A stretch of DNA of 64,000 nt from Cyanoderma ruficeps (GCA_008694505.1 VZDJ01000346.1:7737244-7801243), one strand, 5' to 3'; positions 37,314 to 50,939 are shown, numbered from the stretch's first letter. Notes: a model not told the origin generated them from the letters alone. Program-made: numbers and translations.

Positions 37314-37337
37314 CTTTTGTGCTATCAGGCACAAAAG
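37314..37337. repeat. Perfect inverted repeat over a splice-acceptor-like site
   Basis: CTTTTGTGC (37,314-37,322) and GCACAAAAG (37,329-37,337) are exact reverse complements separated by TATCAG. The loop supplies the terminal CAG of a good acceptor, preceded by a polypyrimidine tract (37,292-37,320) and a branch-point-like ACTGAT (37,288-37,293). The right arm is followed directly by GTAACT, a possible donor. Confidence 0.9.
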
Positions 37338-37407
37338 GTAACTGTTAGCATTGGCACTGCTCTTCAGTCTCATGTTGCAAGAACAAGATCCAAGAGCAGA
37401 AGAAAAG
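37329..37407 (+). CDS. Weak candidate for a second coding exon
   Basis: After the acceptor-like site, 79 bases remain open in the frame expected from the phase-0 donor of exon 1. They end at AAAAG|GTAGAT, a usable but not ideal donor. The translated segment is basic toward its end (RTRSKSRRKG), resembling a proprotein-processing stretch, which would suit a secreted protein. An alternative is a 9-nt microexon ending at 37,337 with GTAACT as its donor. Being open over 26 codons is not unlikely by chance (roughly a third of random stretches), and I do not recognise the sequence, so this is only a candidate. Confidence 0.2.
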
Positions 37408-40400
37408 GTAGATGAAAAACTGGGCTGGCTCTGGGCCTTTGCCCACTCTCAGGAATCCTTCTGCTCACTCAACTCACAGCAATGAAAAAGAGTGAGTGGG
37501 GAGGAGTTGGTTGTGAGTGACCAAAGTATTGGCAGAGCTGTTGGCAGGAAGGGGATACTGGACTGCTGACATGTCTTGGCCAGACCTTAATTAAAGGAGA
37601 AGCATGGAGGTGACTGGTTTGGGCTGGAAAAGAGTTGCTGTATCAGGGATGCTAATTCCATCTTTGACTCATCAGCTGTGTCCATTCGACAGCACTGGAG
37701 CACGCAAACCAAGCGTTTAAGCAGACATGGATGATTTGAGCACGGCATCCCTCATCCCCTTTGCTTTTTGGAAAGTGGGTGTGTGGAGCCAAATGTTGCA
37801 GTTTGGCATTTCTCTCTGTTCTTTGGATTTTCTTGGAAGAGTTCTTTGTTCTCCCTTCTGACTGCGGAAGGATGGTAATGGTGGGTGCAAATTGCTCCTC
37901 CTCTGATCTACAGCCTCACTTCAAAACTTATTTTGTGCAAATCACCATTTGTCTGTTTAAGTGATCAGTGACTCTGTTCCCTCGAATGGAGGGGGAGCCG
38001 TCTGAAGTTGGGACTGGCTGAAGTATCAGATTACCGAGGGCACTATAATCAAGGTGACAGCTGCTTTCCTTATGCTATACTGAAACAAAATATCCGAAAC
38101 CATTCAGCAGAGCCTCACCAAATACATTAACCTCGGTGCTTTTACTCTTTCCACAAGTTGGTGGATTACTTAGCACTCTTGGCTAATGAAATACAGGAGT
38201 GCTAATCTCTCTCTCCATGGATACCAGAGGGGAAAATGTTGAGCATTGCTACCCCAAGAGTGTGGACGTGTGCATGAGCTAATGACCATACTCAAGGCCT
38301 GCAGTGCAGGGAGGGAAGCAGTTTCTCCCCGGGTGCTTGTGCGTTCACTGGAGATGCTGAGCCTGGCCCAGGGAGGGGTGGGATTATCTGTGGCCCAGCA
38401 ACTGCTGTGTGGATGCATGCCTCTCCACACCCTGTGCGGTGTGCAACCTGTTAACCCAACCCTGTCTCCCTCCCAGCCCTTCAAGGTATTTGCACTTGCC
38501 CTTAAGTAACCATTTCTTTCTTTGGCTTCTTAAGCTGACACACTTTGACATACTCAGGGGTGAAAAATGGGAGGTGCTTCTTGAAATAGCCTTGATTTGC
38601 TGCACAGGAGCAGCCTTGTTTGAGGAGCAGGCTATGAGAGTCCTCTCTGAGCTCTATTTTTATCTCCCTCTGAATAATACCAGTTTATTTTATTTTAAAC
38701 AAAAACTCATATGGGTGCCTTAGCCACAGAAAAAAACACCACAAAAATACTTTGCTGAGGTTTGGGTGCAATTTATTTTCAGTAATGTGTAGTGAAGCCT
38801 GTGTAGTGAAGAAGTTTACATGAAAATAAGACTATTAGAATATGCTGGTCCTGGGCTTTATTGTGGGACTTTGTGTAAAGTTTTGGGAGTATTCATCTGG
38901 AACAAAGCCTTTTCTTAATATTCACCCCTTCAGAATTAGTGTTTGGCCTGCCAGGGGCTTACTTTGAGATCAGTCAGAGGGCTGTAAGCTGTGATGGGGC
39001 AGAGGGACTCTTTCTCCAGCATCTGAGGAAGGGTCTGTTGTGACAAGACGGCGTGAGAAGAAGGGAGATTGAACTGGGAAGCCTGAATCTGTAGAGGCAG
39101 CAGGAATAAGAGACTTAAAAATTGCAGGGGGTAAAGCCAAGAATAATCTTCTAATTGCTGAACTGCACTGTACAGAAAGCATAGCTTTAGCTGTTACATC
39201 CAACTGCCACATCCCCTTTCTGGTTAGGAAGGGCAAGAAGAAGGAGTAAAGGACTTTGAGAAAATCATCTGAGTCAAACTTGACTCACACAGGTCTGAAA
39301 AGGTGCACCAGGAGTTTCACTGAGTATATTTTAATAGCTGGCTGTAACAGGAGGGAAGTTGGGCAGCCTCCAGCTGTGGAGTTTGCAGGAGACTCCGGCC
39401 TTGCTCCCTCCATGCAGCCCTCCTGGTTCTCTGCACTGCCAGTGGGACTGAAAACCCACCCTTCCCTGACCAAAAAGCCTCTCCAGCTTATGGAAAAGCA
39501 CATCTGTGATACATACTTCATTTATGGTCAATTACATGAAATGTTTCCAGAGTTTAGAATATGCTCTGAGCAGTGCTGATACTCCAATCAGGGCAAAGAA
39601 ACGGGATGAGAGTTAAGTTTTGGTACTTCATGTTTTCTGGGTTGCAGCTGCTCAGCTGTTTCAAAGCACCTAGTTTATCCTTTTATCTTTTCTCAGTCTT
39701 GAATGAAGCCTATGGTCTGCAGAGACTCTTGGAAGACATTTGTTTTGAAGTGGAGAAACTGCTCAGTAGTGAGGAAGCATGGAGATCTGACAAACAAGTT
39801 TGGTACTTCATAGTTTTTACTCATAGAAGATCTGGAACACAAGATGCCCCAGTAATAAATTCCCCATCAGCAGAAGGCTGGGTGATCCAGCCAGGCTTTC
39901 CTGGGGAACTATTTAACCTTTGCACAAGGGTGGCTGGGGTGTTCCAGGTCCCTACTTGTGCATGAGGGACCCCACATGTCCCTGTTGTCCACATTCTTCA
40001 GGGTTTTTTGCTTTAAAATATAAGCAGAATCTGAAACTGTAAGGCTGACTTCTTGCATGAGGTGACATCTTCCGATGGAGGAAGAACAAACCAAGGAAAC
40101 TAGAGAGTTGTTTTAATAAGATTTTTAGGGCTGTTTTGTTTTCTTCTTCCATAATTATTTTTAATCCTCTCCTGCTGGTGATGTAAGATGCATCAGAAGA
40201 GGGCAGTTGTGTTCATTAGGTGTGGACGACTGACCAAAATGAATAAGCTTCACTGGATGGTCATTGAGTACATGCTCTGGAAATAACTCCTCCATTTTCT
40301 CTTGGGGTTTGGGAATTGAAAGAAGACTTTCTTTCAGCCCTTGTACTTATTTAAAATAATACACTGACATGCCAAGCAGAGCAGGATTTATTTTTTTCTA

Positions 40401-41318
40401 ATGCTGGGAGACGAAGCCTGTGATTAAGAAACTTGGCAGTCTGTGACTCTTGGTTTTCTTGTATTTTTGATGCTTGTGTTTGTGTGCTAGGGTGTTCACG
40501 AAAGTATGAGAAAGCGTCTTTTTGGGAAAGTTGTGAAATGGATGACATTTTCCAAAAGGACAGTGTGTCTCTTGGCAGCATCATGGTCAAACAAGTAAAT
40601 ATGTATTTTGGTAAGGGGCCCAATTTTGAGAGTATCTATGGATCTGCCCTGTCATACCCTCCTCACTGTGATAGCAATTCCAGGCAGTCTTGGAAATACC
40701 ACAGATATCAAATCCAAGTATTTTTCCTCCATATTTCATTAATTTTAATTTACTTTTTAATTCTGTGGTAATGGCTGGATTGATACATAATAAATAAATA
40801 CACTGGTTTTCTAGTAAAAGTAGTGTAAGTTAGGGGTGAAGTAGGCTGGAACTCCAGTGATGGTGTCTCAGCACTTTCTGTGAGAAAAAGGTACCAACTT
40901 CTGTTCACTTTTACCTCACAGCCAACTCCAGCTAGAAGAGCTGGTTTGGGTGTCTATTTCCAACGTGGAGAGATCTTCCCTCATCTAATAAAAAGCATCA
41001 AACTGTCTTGAAAATTTTGTAGAGGAGATGGTGTAATGCTGTGTTGCTGTTGCTGATCTCTTGTGTGTACAGAGGGAAAAAAGTGAGAGAGTCAGATAGA
41101 GAGACAGAAGGAAATATAAGAGGCACAGTGTGACTTTACATACTGAAAATCGTTCTGTGACTGCTCACAACTGCTAATTCTGCCATTCCAGAAGATTGTA
41201 CATGTTTTGGAAGTGGTTGCAACCGTAGATCGGAGAGAGGCAGCTTTCCCTGAAAAGGAGGGAAAACCTTGAAGAAAATCCATGTGCTGTAATTTTTGAT
41301 TCCGTCTACATTTGTTTG

Positions 41319-41336
41319 GGTTGGTTGGTTGGTTGG
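41319..41336. repeat. (GGTT)n tract next to an LTR
   Basis: About four and a half GGTT units end exactly at the left boundary of the LTR. The apparent 5-bp target duplication (GTTGG) lies within this repeat, so part of the match could be fortuitous. Confidence 0.9.
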
Positions 41337-42026
41337 TATCTTGGTTTAGAAAGACAGGTATCTGCTAGGGAAACTGGGGTTCTCCTTAGAATGGAGGATG
41401 TAAACCCCTCACCCCCCGCCAAATTATAATTTTGCAATTAATGGCTCTCAGGCAAAGATTTGGGAGTAGGAATAACAGCTTTTTACTAAGAATATAAGAA
41501 TACAAATGTGGTAGAAAAGAAAAAAAACAACAAAACCACCCCACCAAACCAGCAAACAAACAAACAACAATTTTGGAAAGCCCTGACAGGGTTAAAGCTA
41601 CAACCTTGTTAGTCAGGGTGTCGGAAACGGTCCAAAAGTGAGTTCTCCTGGAATGGCAGGTACGGCTCCGCTGAGGCAGAAATGATCCAGTAGCAGGAAG
41701 GAAAGGGTCCTGAGGTGGTGAGAAGGGTCCAGCCCTCCTCCGGTAATGGGATGAAGCAAGACCCTGTGCTGGTTTAAAGTTCCAGCTTTATCCAGGTAAG
41801 AATGGCTGGCTCCTCCCACTGGGTGGAGCATCTCACAATAGGTATGATCGGATGTGGGTATGTGTTGGGAAGGGGAAACAGCTTGGGGAGAGTGTTAATG
41901 GCCCATTATGAAGAAAGATAAGAACAATGCTCTACCTGATATTAACTGTTGGGCCATTATCAAAAGGCACCCGCCCCCAACTGTTTTTCAGCAGATGAAA
42001 TTGAATAGACTCTATAACCCAGGACA
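41337..42026 (-). mobile_element. Solitary LTR, ERVL-like, 5-bp target duplication
   Basis: A 690-bp element starts at TATCTTGGTTTAGAAAGACA (the initial TG has mutated to TA) and ends in GGACA at 42,026. Identical GTTGG pentamers flank it at 41,332-41,336 and 42,027-42,031. A 5-bp duplication is usual for ERVL-type elements. The internal blocks ATCCAGGTAAGAATG, GAGCATCTCACAATAGG and GGCCCATTATG are shared with the LTR at 18 kb. On the minus strand there is an AGTAAA-type polyadenylation signal (from about 41,490) downstream of a weak GATAAA TATA-like site (from about 41,790), so the element is inserted antisense to the presumed host gene. The A/C-rich stretch at 41,518-41,571 is a local expansion. 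The element has no internal genes. Confidence 0.82.
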
Positions 42027-45000
42027 GTTGGTTTTGGTTTTGTTGTATGGAGGATGTGACTGCAGTAATTTCCTCATTCTGCTCTGTTCAAGAGCCAAGT
42101 GGAGCACTGATGGAAAGTGAATGGGTACATGGCATTGTCATTCCCAGAGCATGTGCCAGAAGGTGAAAGAGCTGACTTGTCACCAGTCCCTGAGCATCTC
42201 ACCTCCTTCAAACGCTTCCTTCACCAGGGAAACATGATAGTGTTGCAAGTAACGTGAGAGATGAGGGCAAAGGTAATGGTGGATTTGTTTGTGGGTCTTC
42301 AGAAAGATGACCCAGGGAAGTGGGGATGTTCTTGTGTAGCTCTTGTGGAAACAGAGCACCACCTTCACTAGGACAAGAAATGGGACAGACTGGCAAGTTG
42401 GAGCTAACTGGGTGGAAAAAAGCACAAGTACCCATTGTGGTATTTAACATCTGAACTGATATGAAAGTGCATATGAACTGGTATGGCTGTCATGGCAATA
42501 CTTAAGCATAATGTAAGGAACTTCTAGCTCCTTCTGGAACCACAGAAAATCAGTTATTACTTTGTTATGCTCATGTAAGAAGTACAGTGCCTGTATCTTA
42601 CCAGTTTTATCTTGGGAAATCTGTGTTGCTCAGGGCTTTCAACATATGAATTATCCAAGTTGAAGTCTATGCATTACAGTGCGTATGGTTATAAATTCTT
42701 ACTTACATGGTGAAAATTAGCTAATATTTTAAATGAGCTATTAAAACTTACTTAGCTCTTACCTAATAAATATTTATTAGCTGCTAAATATCAGTCATTC
42801 ATGCCTGATGAATGAGGTTCTCCAGGAGGCAGCTTGAGCTGGGAAGGCATCTCTCTTCCTGCCCTCCCTGCCCTCATCTACATGAGGCAATATCTTTCCC
42901 ACCTGCTGCTTTTTGCTTGCTGTTGGAATGTCCCTTTTCAGTGCTTGTCAGTAGGTCTGGATGGAGATGTGGGTATCTGGCACTTCCAAGCCTTCAGAAA
43001 GGGGCTAGTTCTCCAAGACAAATCCTTTTAGAGATATGAATTTGTTATTTTCTCAGGGAGGATTGAAATGGATTGTTACTCAAGGGAAGCTGTGTTTTTT
43101 CCTGATGATTTTAAGTGACTATTATGCATATCACACAGCTGAGTTTCTGAACACATTTTTCTTTTTAAAATCTGTTTTTAAATGTCAGTAGATTCAACTC
43201 TGAAGCTTAAGCATTCAGAATTGACAGGTGTCTTTTTAGGACCAGAGAGTCTTTGTGGAGAGGGAAATAGGAAAGCAGTACTAAAGTGAAGCATTAGTCT
43301 GTTTGGGATTACTGTTCAGCTTTAGTGTCAGAGGATGTCTGGTAGTACGACAGATATCATTTTCCAGAACATCCAGGACATGTGAATGCATATAGAGTTC
43401 AGGCTGGAGCAGGCAGGATTTTCTACAGGACAGGAAAACAGTAATTCATATGTATGCATTATGGCTATCGGATAGCAAAGGCAAAACTCCATTTATAAAG
43501 CAGAAGAAAGGGGAACCAAAAGGAATTGCCCAGAATTGTATTGGTTTGTTTCTTAAAAAACAGCAGACAAGGTACAAACAAAGCAAAAGAAAATATCAGC
43601 CCCAAAATTTAAACTGATTTTACCATGATCAGCAAAGCATAGCAATCTAGCCTCAAACAGCAGCTTGGGACGTGTTGCTGGGTCTTTTGAAAAGAAATGA
43701 TTGGTAAGTGGTATTTTGCTCATGCATTAAGTGGCATTTTGCTGCAGACTTGCCTTGAGGAATCAAAACAAGCTAGGGACATTACTTTTTCAAATGTACA
43801 GTTTCTGTTGCCCAGCAGTTCAGGGATTTCCACACATCAGCATGATCTGCCTGGATTATGGAGACAGATTTAGTTATATACTTTTACCATATAAAAAAAG
43901 TCAATGCTTCTTATTCTATTAATTTCCTTTTCAGTCAGCGTGTTTCGTGTGAGGTTTTATTTCATTTTTTAAAAGAGACCACAGCGTATGAAATTTAAGG
44001 ATTAAAAGTAACTTTCAAGGGCCTAATTACAAGGCAGTTCTCTGCTGCATTACACGTGGTTTGTAAACTGTGTCTGTCACTATGCAGCTGAACTTACCCT
44101 TTCCATAAAGCCTTATGTACCACCAGAGTTAATATTTAAACCAAACCACCTGCTTAAAATTGGCTACCCATTACCCCAGTTACATTAAATTAGAACCTCT
44201 CGTAACAATGTGAGAAGGTTCTTGTTTTATAGCATAAGCTGCTTTCCCACCCTCAGGCAGCAAACTTGAAGTATTTTAAGTCTTTTGCTTGGAAAAAAAT
44301 AGAGTCCAGTCCTCCAGCTGCACATGGCCATCTCAGCACCACGAAAATAGAAACCGGTGCTATCCCAAATGCATAATTCATCTGGTAGCTTGCAGGCATT
44401 CATGCAATGCAGCAAACGGCAGTGGCTCCTTCTGGAGCACGCTGTGGGGGAACAGCAGCACTGGGGCCATGCTGCCTGCAGTTGTACGCGTGTTCCCAGA
44501 CTCTTCCGTGTTGTGCACTGTGAGAAAGGTGTCCTAAGGATGATCTGGGCAGCCTGGCAGCCTCACCAGGGCATTCAGGAACTCGTCTGCTTCTGGGGAA
44601 GTACAGGCTGACCTTGCAGCCACTTAAGTTATGGGGAAAACTAACCTGATGTTGTCTTGGTTGAATGCAAAGAGAGAAGTTGTAGAAACTAATAAACCTT
44701 AACTTTCTGATATCCTCTGGATGAAAATACATTGATTCAGGCTTTGTAAAACATGATCATCTTCTGAATAGGGAAAAAGCAGTTTTGCAAGCTATATACT
44801 GCTATATGATGTCCTTTGTTCTTTCTTCCCTCTTTCCCGCAAACCAGTATTTGATTCTCCCTCTCCATCACATCAGTGTTGGTCTAATTACTGCCACCAA
44901 AACCAATGAATTGGGATCAAGGTAGTGCTCAGTGTTGAATATTAGAGCGGTGCAGCATAAAGTAGTTTATGTTAGTAGCATCTTTTATCTTGTCTGCTTC

Positions 45001-45152
45001 TGAGCAAAATTTACTAGAGCATTTACTAATTTCCACTGGGATACTTAGTGTTGCTTTTACTGTTGGTTGTACCTGAGCAAATGGCATTGACTTCAGTGAA
45101 GTTTGTGTTGTAAGAATTGGAGATCTTATTCCAGGGAGGAAAAAAGAAAAGG

Positions 45153-45168
45153 AAAAAAAAAAAAAAAA
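45153..45168. repeat. A16 homopolymer
   Basis: Sixteen consecutive A follow an A/G-rich segment (45,138-45,152). No recognisable retroposed body or target duplication is seen around it. Confidence 0.95.
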
Positions 45169-46714
45169 GCCAGGTAGGGATTTGGTGACACTGAAGGATG
45201 GAATCACCTCAGGTAGGAAGGAGCGTATGGAACGATGCCGTTGTTTTTCTTAGAGTGAAAGTATGACAAAGAGAGCTGACCTGTTACTTGTTTTGATAAT
45301 AAATACACATCTATTTCTCTACTACTTTGATTTATAGAGGAATAAACATTGAGCAACAAAAATAAATATGGCATGACAGAAAAAGATAGAAGTTTAGGTG
45401 GCATCTCAGCAAAGAAGGGAAATGCTTTGAAGTATGTCCTGTAAAAGTGCATGGTGACAAGCACACAGAACTTCATTACAATGCCTTTCAAAAGAGATTT
45501 ATTTTAAATAGACTTCACCAAAGTGATTCTTAAAGGAAAAAAAAAATTCCTTACATGCTCACAGCTCTCTTCACTTTTCTTCTGAGCCAAGCCATTTTCT
45601 GTAGCTGTATCTCTGTGCACACAGGATGTAGGTTTAGCAGAACTTCATTTGTATGGGAAAGGAAGTTGCTTTGGTCATGCTTGGAATCCATCAGTAAATT
45701 GGATAGATGCAAAGAAGTATTGACTGTTTCATGGTTATGGCTTAATGAAATTAACCCCCAAATTAAGTGGATGCTTGAACTGGCAAAAGGGCATTCAGAG
45801 AATTGTGACCATCCTAATTCCCCAAGTAGATCCCTAGTGCTCACAGTGGGGTGGGCAGCCCTCTTGCCTGAGCCCTGCCACCAGCTTCCCCTGGGGCTCA
45901 TGCCCCAAGCCCCCTTGTCACCTCTGCAGAGGTGAAGGAGGGCTGGGATGGCTTAGAGGCTAATGGTTCTGCTGCCTGCTGTGTTCTTAGAGGGGAGCAG
46001 GTGAGATGGGCATGGGGCTGGGGGCCCCACACTGCCCCATGGTCCCTGAGCCTTTCCTCTTCCCATACCAGGGGCTCTGGGTGGCCCTGCCTTTGGCATG
46101 TGATGGCCATGTGAGATAAGTGGCCCCTGTGAGCCAGGGGCCATGGCTTGGCCATGTGGCATCAGTAACTGAAGCCAGGATAAATTAGGATGCTTGAGGA
46201 TTTCAGTCATCAAGGGGGAGAGGTTGAAATGGCAGTGATTCCTTGTGCAGGAGTCCACATCTATTAGTGCACAACCTTTTCTCTGCTGGATGATGGTCTT
46301 TATTTTGCTGGGATTTAGGAAAAATCCCAGTCTCTACTTATGACTAGATACTGCTGAAAAAATGTCTTTTGGTTGCATAACACTAAATGCTGCTTGATCC
46401 ATCACCTCACTTGTATCTCTTTAGCTTTTGATGATTGTTGACTTTTCAATAAAACTTTGAGTAACTATGAGAGCATTTGTGTTGTGACAGGTGGGCTCCT
46501 GCTGGGCCTCATGTTGGATATGTGGAGTAGGTACTGTCTAGAGGGGCTGGTGGTGATGTTCAGGTTAGATGGATCCCAGATATTATTCTTTTGTTTCTTT
46601 TGCATGTATCTCATTTTTGTGACCACTCAATTGTTGATGATGCTAAATAAAAAGATCTTAGGAGTTTAAAGTGCAAGCACTTACTTGTATGGTGTCCTAA
46701 GTATTTTGGAGTTG

Positions 46715-46804
46715 TAAATAAGTAAATAAAAGAATAAATAAAGAGAACTTGTTTCTTCAGAGCAGTTCTTGTCAGCATGAATTAAAAATTAAAAAAAAAA
46801 AAAA
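46715..46804. repeat. (TAAA)n-like tract and A14 run
   Basis: Imperfect TAAA/AATA units at 46,715-46,742 are followed 50 bases later by 14 consecutive A (46,791-46,804). Confidence 0.85.
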
Positions 46805-49800
46805 CACCAAATCAGATGCAATCCATGACTTAATCACATGCTCTAAGTTAAGCACACCAACCAAGTCCCTGGTGGGACTCCTTGTTGTGCATAAAGTGAG
46901 ACATGAGTGCAGGCATCTGATAAAGCAAGTTCAGAGTCACAGGTGCAAAATCCAAAAGTGATAGCAGGGTACAGGGCCAAAACTGACCAAATATGTTCCT
47001 TGGAGGGTTTGTTAGCTTTTTGAAATTGCTCCAAGTGTTTTCACAGTTTTGGATTGATCCAAGAGAGGCCAGAGCATGCATTGTCTGCTGCTTAGTTTAT
47101 TTATGAACGAACGAAAGAATATAAGCAATTTTAGTGCTCTGGAAGGAAGAGAGAATGGTACAAAACTCAGTGTAAGCATGGAATGGTGTGAACATTTAGA
47201 CTAACACTGCAGTGGTTGCTTTATTCAGTATTGTGTCAGTGAAAAGATGGAAGTAAGGCGAAGTCACAAAGTGTTGTGTTGAGAGGAGCAGGCTGAGCAG
47301 GAGGAGCTGACAAACACAGAGAACAGGCAGCTGCCTGCTTCCAAGTTTGACCTAGGAACTGTTGCTTCCTGAAAAAAAAGTAAATTTCATATACTGAAGG
47401 CAGTTTACATGCTGTGTTTGGCAATAAAAGTTAGGAATGCAGCTGAGAGGGGGGATGCAGATCACTGCAGACAAACATGGAATTATCTCAGTGGAAAAGA
47501 TGACTAACTCCAGAAGAAAGTGCTGTACAAATGGCTCACTTACTTTGGTCAGCCCTTGAGAGGGGAAATCAAAATGACGGAAGTTCATGAGTCTCAACAT
47601 ATCTACATTGGAAGAAAGGATGTTTCTTCTGTGCTTCACATGAAGGAAACAAGTGGTTGGCATTGCATATGTAATTCTGTTAACTCGCCATTCCTGTGTG
47701 TGACAGAATTAAAATGTGTCGTATTCCCGTTCCAGTTAAGTAATGCTGTCCACTCCAAGCTCGCCTTGCTAAATATTTGTGAAACAGCCATGCTTTTCTT
47801 TCTTGATAACTGGCAATTGTCTGCTCTTCTCTCTTCACAGATCCTCACCCCTGCCCTAAACTCAAATTACTAAGCAATGTAAGGATAAACCCATGGCCTC
47901 TCTGGTACTGCCACACAGGCCTGGCTGAAGCCCAGGCTTTTGGATGGCCACTGCCTTGCTAATTGCTTAAGGATCTTCAGGGCAAGATCAGTGGATGTTT
48001 GCTAGGGCTGGAGTTTCACTGTGGCATCTGGGAATCTGCAGCTGTAGGCTTTGGTCTAGCATTGAGTTGGCCAGCTCACACCAGGTGTAGGTACTGGTGT
48101 GCATGAACCTCAGCAAGGTTGCAGAGTGGGTCCTTGAAATCTGTCTCACATGTGACACAGGGACTGAGACCCTAATTCTGCTCTTACATACTCACTGTCC
48201 CTGGAAATTGTTTATATTTCTGGTTCTGCTGTTTCCTACCAGAGAAGCTTTGGTGCGTTGTCCCATGCAGATCAGGCACAGATGAGTTCTAGTTTATTGA
48301 AGTCAAGGGTTTGCTTGAAACTGTGCTCACTCATGTGTTCCTCTGAAGCTGGTTGTTTTGCCTGTGGCCCGGGGAGCTGGCAGGATTTGTAGGCACACAG
48401 TGTTCAGTGAGTGCAGTAAGGTCGTATCTCTGAAGCCCATAGTCAGTTCTGTTCTGTTTCAGAGGATTCGGCTTTGTCAAATCCGTCCCTCTGCTGTTAG
48501 GCTTGACAGATGAATGTGATTAAAAAAAGATCTGGCTGCTAACTGTTTGAATTCCCAGGTGGCTGAATTTTCATGTAATAGAACTTTCACCGTGATTTAT
48601 CCTCTTGGGGTGTATTAGCGATGAAACACTGCCTTTCTGCAGTCACTGTTTGATTAATCATATTTTGTTTTTTGCCATTCCTCAACCTATTTATCATTCA
48701 TCTTTGCTACTAGGTTGCTTTTGCTCCTGTAAAATTTGAGGTACTCCATTTAAGAGAAGCTAATACTGGAAAATTATCCCTTAATATCACCTGCCCTAGT
48801 ATATAATTTCCTTCCTTCCTTGTCTTGCCCTTTTGCTCACTGCCCTGCCTGCTGCTCCCATGGGTGGGTCTGTCCTTGGCAATGGCCTCTGCTCCTGAGG
48901 CTGCCTCACCAGCAACATAGGGAGGATGGAAGTAGAAATAACTGGTGTAGGCTACATGGCAAAATGGTTTTTCTTTTTGGCAGACCTGCTTTATTTGACA
49001 AATTTCAGCAGCCATGCTTCCGGTGTGACTCTTGGGGAAGCAGGTTTCCAAATTGGTGTGGTGACTTAGCTGGTGCCAGCTGTTGGTATGACCTCTATTT
49101 GTCCTTCAGAGTCTGTGAGACCTCCTGGACTAATGCTGAGAAAAGCAAAATAGTCAGAGGAAGTTTATCCACCTCGTCTTTTCCAAGCGAAGCTTCAGCT
49201 TTGGACCTCTCTCCTCTCAATTATGCCATGGGAATACACCTCAAAAAAGGTGTTGTGTGAGTTTGAGAGCACAGTGTAATCTGCAGTGTGGGATTTCTGT
49301 TAGCATGTCACCTCAATCTGCTTCACTGGCCTGTTGAAGAACTTGACAAGGAAAGTATAATTTATAGTTTATGACAGGTTTATATGGAAACAACACTACC
49401 ATTGTCTCTTATTTTTAATTCTCATCCAATAATTCAAACTACTCAGTTTTAGAGAGGGTGTGCATTATAAATCATTTTTCTCTTTCTAGATCCCTTACAT
49501 ATATTTCATGGGAACTTTTTATAAAATATACCTTTTATTCCATTGTTACTTTCTATAATTTTTTCAGCGTTGTGCGATGCTGAATGAGCATTTCTCCTGT
49601 TTCTTGAAGCATCTTGCCTTTGTTAGTGTATAATGTTTCTGCAATTCAGTAAGCTTTATATGAGTTTCTTCCTAGTGAATGAAAAGAATTGCAGGTATTT
49701 CAGGAATCTATGAATAGGTATTTCATAATAAAAAGCTAATAAGAGGGGAGCATTTTTTTCCTGGTAATCTGAGTTTCAAGAGAGGTGAGTACTGAGGGTG

Positions 49801-50939
49801 CAGTGTTACAGCCTCCTTGCAAGAACTTGATACTTCAACTGTGTAAAAGAAAGCTGTAGTCTTCAATGAGATTGCAAAGAGATAAAAATACAGATCCACG
49901 CTGTGTCAGAGTATTTCTCACCACAGCACTGAGTGAGCACTGAGGTCTCTTTATCTGAATCACAAGTGACAGCACTGTTGCCTTCAGCATGGCCAAGAGC
50001 TAAGGTTGAAGGAGGGGGGCTGGATAACAAGTCCCATTTGAGTGCCTGTAAAAAGCAAACAACTAAATTACTTGCAAATTCTATAGTATGCTACAAGTCC
50101 TTCTCTATTAAGAAGCATTAAATAATTCTGATTTGGAAAGACATCTCGGGATGACCATTTTAGTTTTTAGAAAAGAAATTCTACTAGATTGCTTTGCTCT
50201 GTGTAGTGAATTGTGGTAGCTGCTGTGAGAACCCTTCAACCTTAATGCCTTCCTTTTAGGAAGTGGTATTGGTAATGGGAAGTTGTTCAGATTAGGTTAT
50301 ATAGGTGCCTGGTTTCTATCAGGCAGCTTGGCAGGAATTGCTGCATTCTCTTCTAATAAATTTGTTCCTCTAATGGCATCTCTTTCTAAACATGATCTCA
50401 GATGAGATGCTGTAGTACAACTGTTGTTTCATGACTGTACTTTAGAACACTGCCTTTAAATTGTGGAGGCTTAGTGTGCTTCAGTTTATTTATGTTTAAT
50501 TTTTAAGCAGGGGTCCTCTTGAGCTAGCTGCTCAGTTTTACTTAAGGCACATAATAAATAGGTACTAGATGTGGATGATTGTTTTACCAGCTATGGATTT
50601 TCACAGTATAATTAAGGTTAATGTTTTCCTAAACTTACTTAGTTCTGTATCCTTTTCCATTAGTGTCTGATATAAAAGATAGGTTTGTTTGGTATCTCTG
50701 CTCTATTATTTTTTTTTTCTAATGTAATTTAATTATTTCTGAGGGAAAAAAAACAATCCCTCAGGTTTGGCTTCAGTGTTTAAACAACCTCTAACTTTAG
50801 AGGAATATGCTAAAGCTTGAACTTTTCTTTTTCTTTCTCTTGTCAGTGGTTGTCCGGAACAAGTTCCCATAATTTAAGGCTGCCTCTCCAAGGGCATTAA
50901 TATTACCTGTTCTTTGGATTCAGTACACCCAAGGTGGGG

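Larger units (their letters stand above)
32868..41336 (+). other. Intron 1, central part
   Basis: Mostly featureless T/G-rich intron sequence. Points of note are a splice-acceptor-like site inside an inverted repeat at 37.3 kb, with an open 79-nt candidate exon, and a coding-like minus-strand frame at 36,379-36,561 within a block that looks conserved (36,180-36,560). A (GGTT)n tract at 41,319-41,336 abuts the next LTR. No gene other than the host transcript is supported. Confidence 0.5.
42027..50939 (+). other. Intron 1, continued
   Basis: Nearly 9 kb with no supportable gene. Visible items are a run of 16 A at 45,153-45,168 within a purine tract, a (TAAA)n-like tract at 46,715-46,742 and a run of 14 A at 46,791-46,804. 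A block at about 48,480-48,720 could be a conserved non-coding element. G exceeds C on the line I counted (46.5 kb), in keeping with rightward transcription. Confidence 0.5.

Noticed and set aside
47841..47878. 38-nt stretch between a strong acceptor-like CTTCACAG and the donor-like GTAAGG
   Set aside because: Only one frame is open, and it does not match the phase-0 donor of exon 1. Random acceptor-donor pairs are expected in an intron this long.
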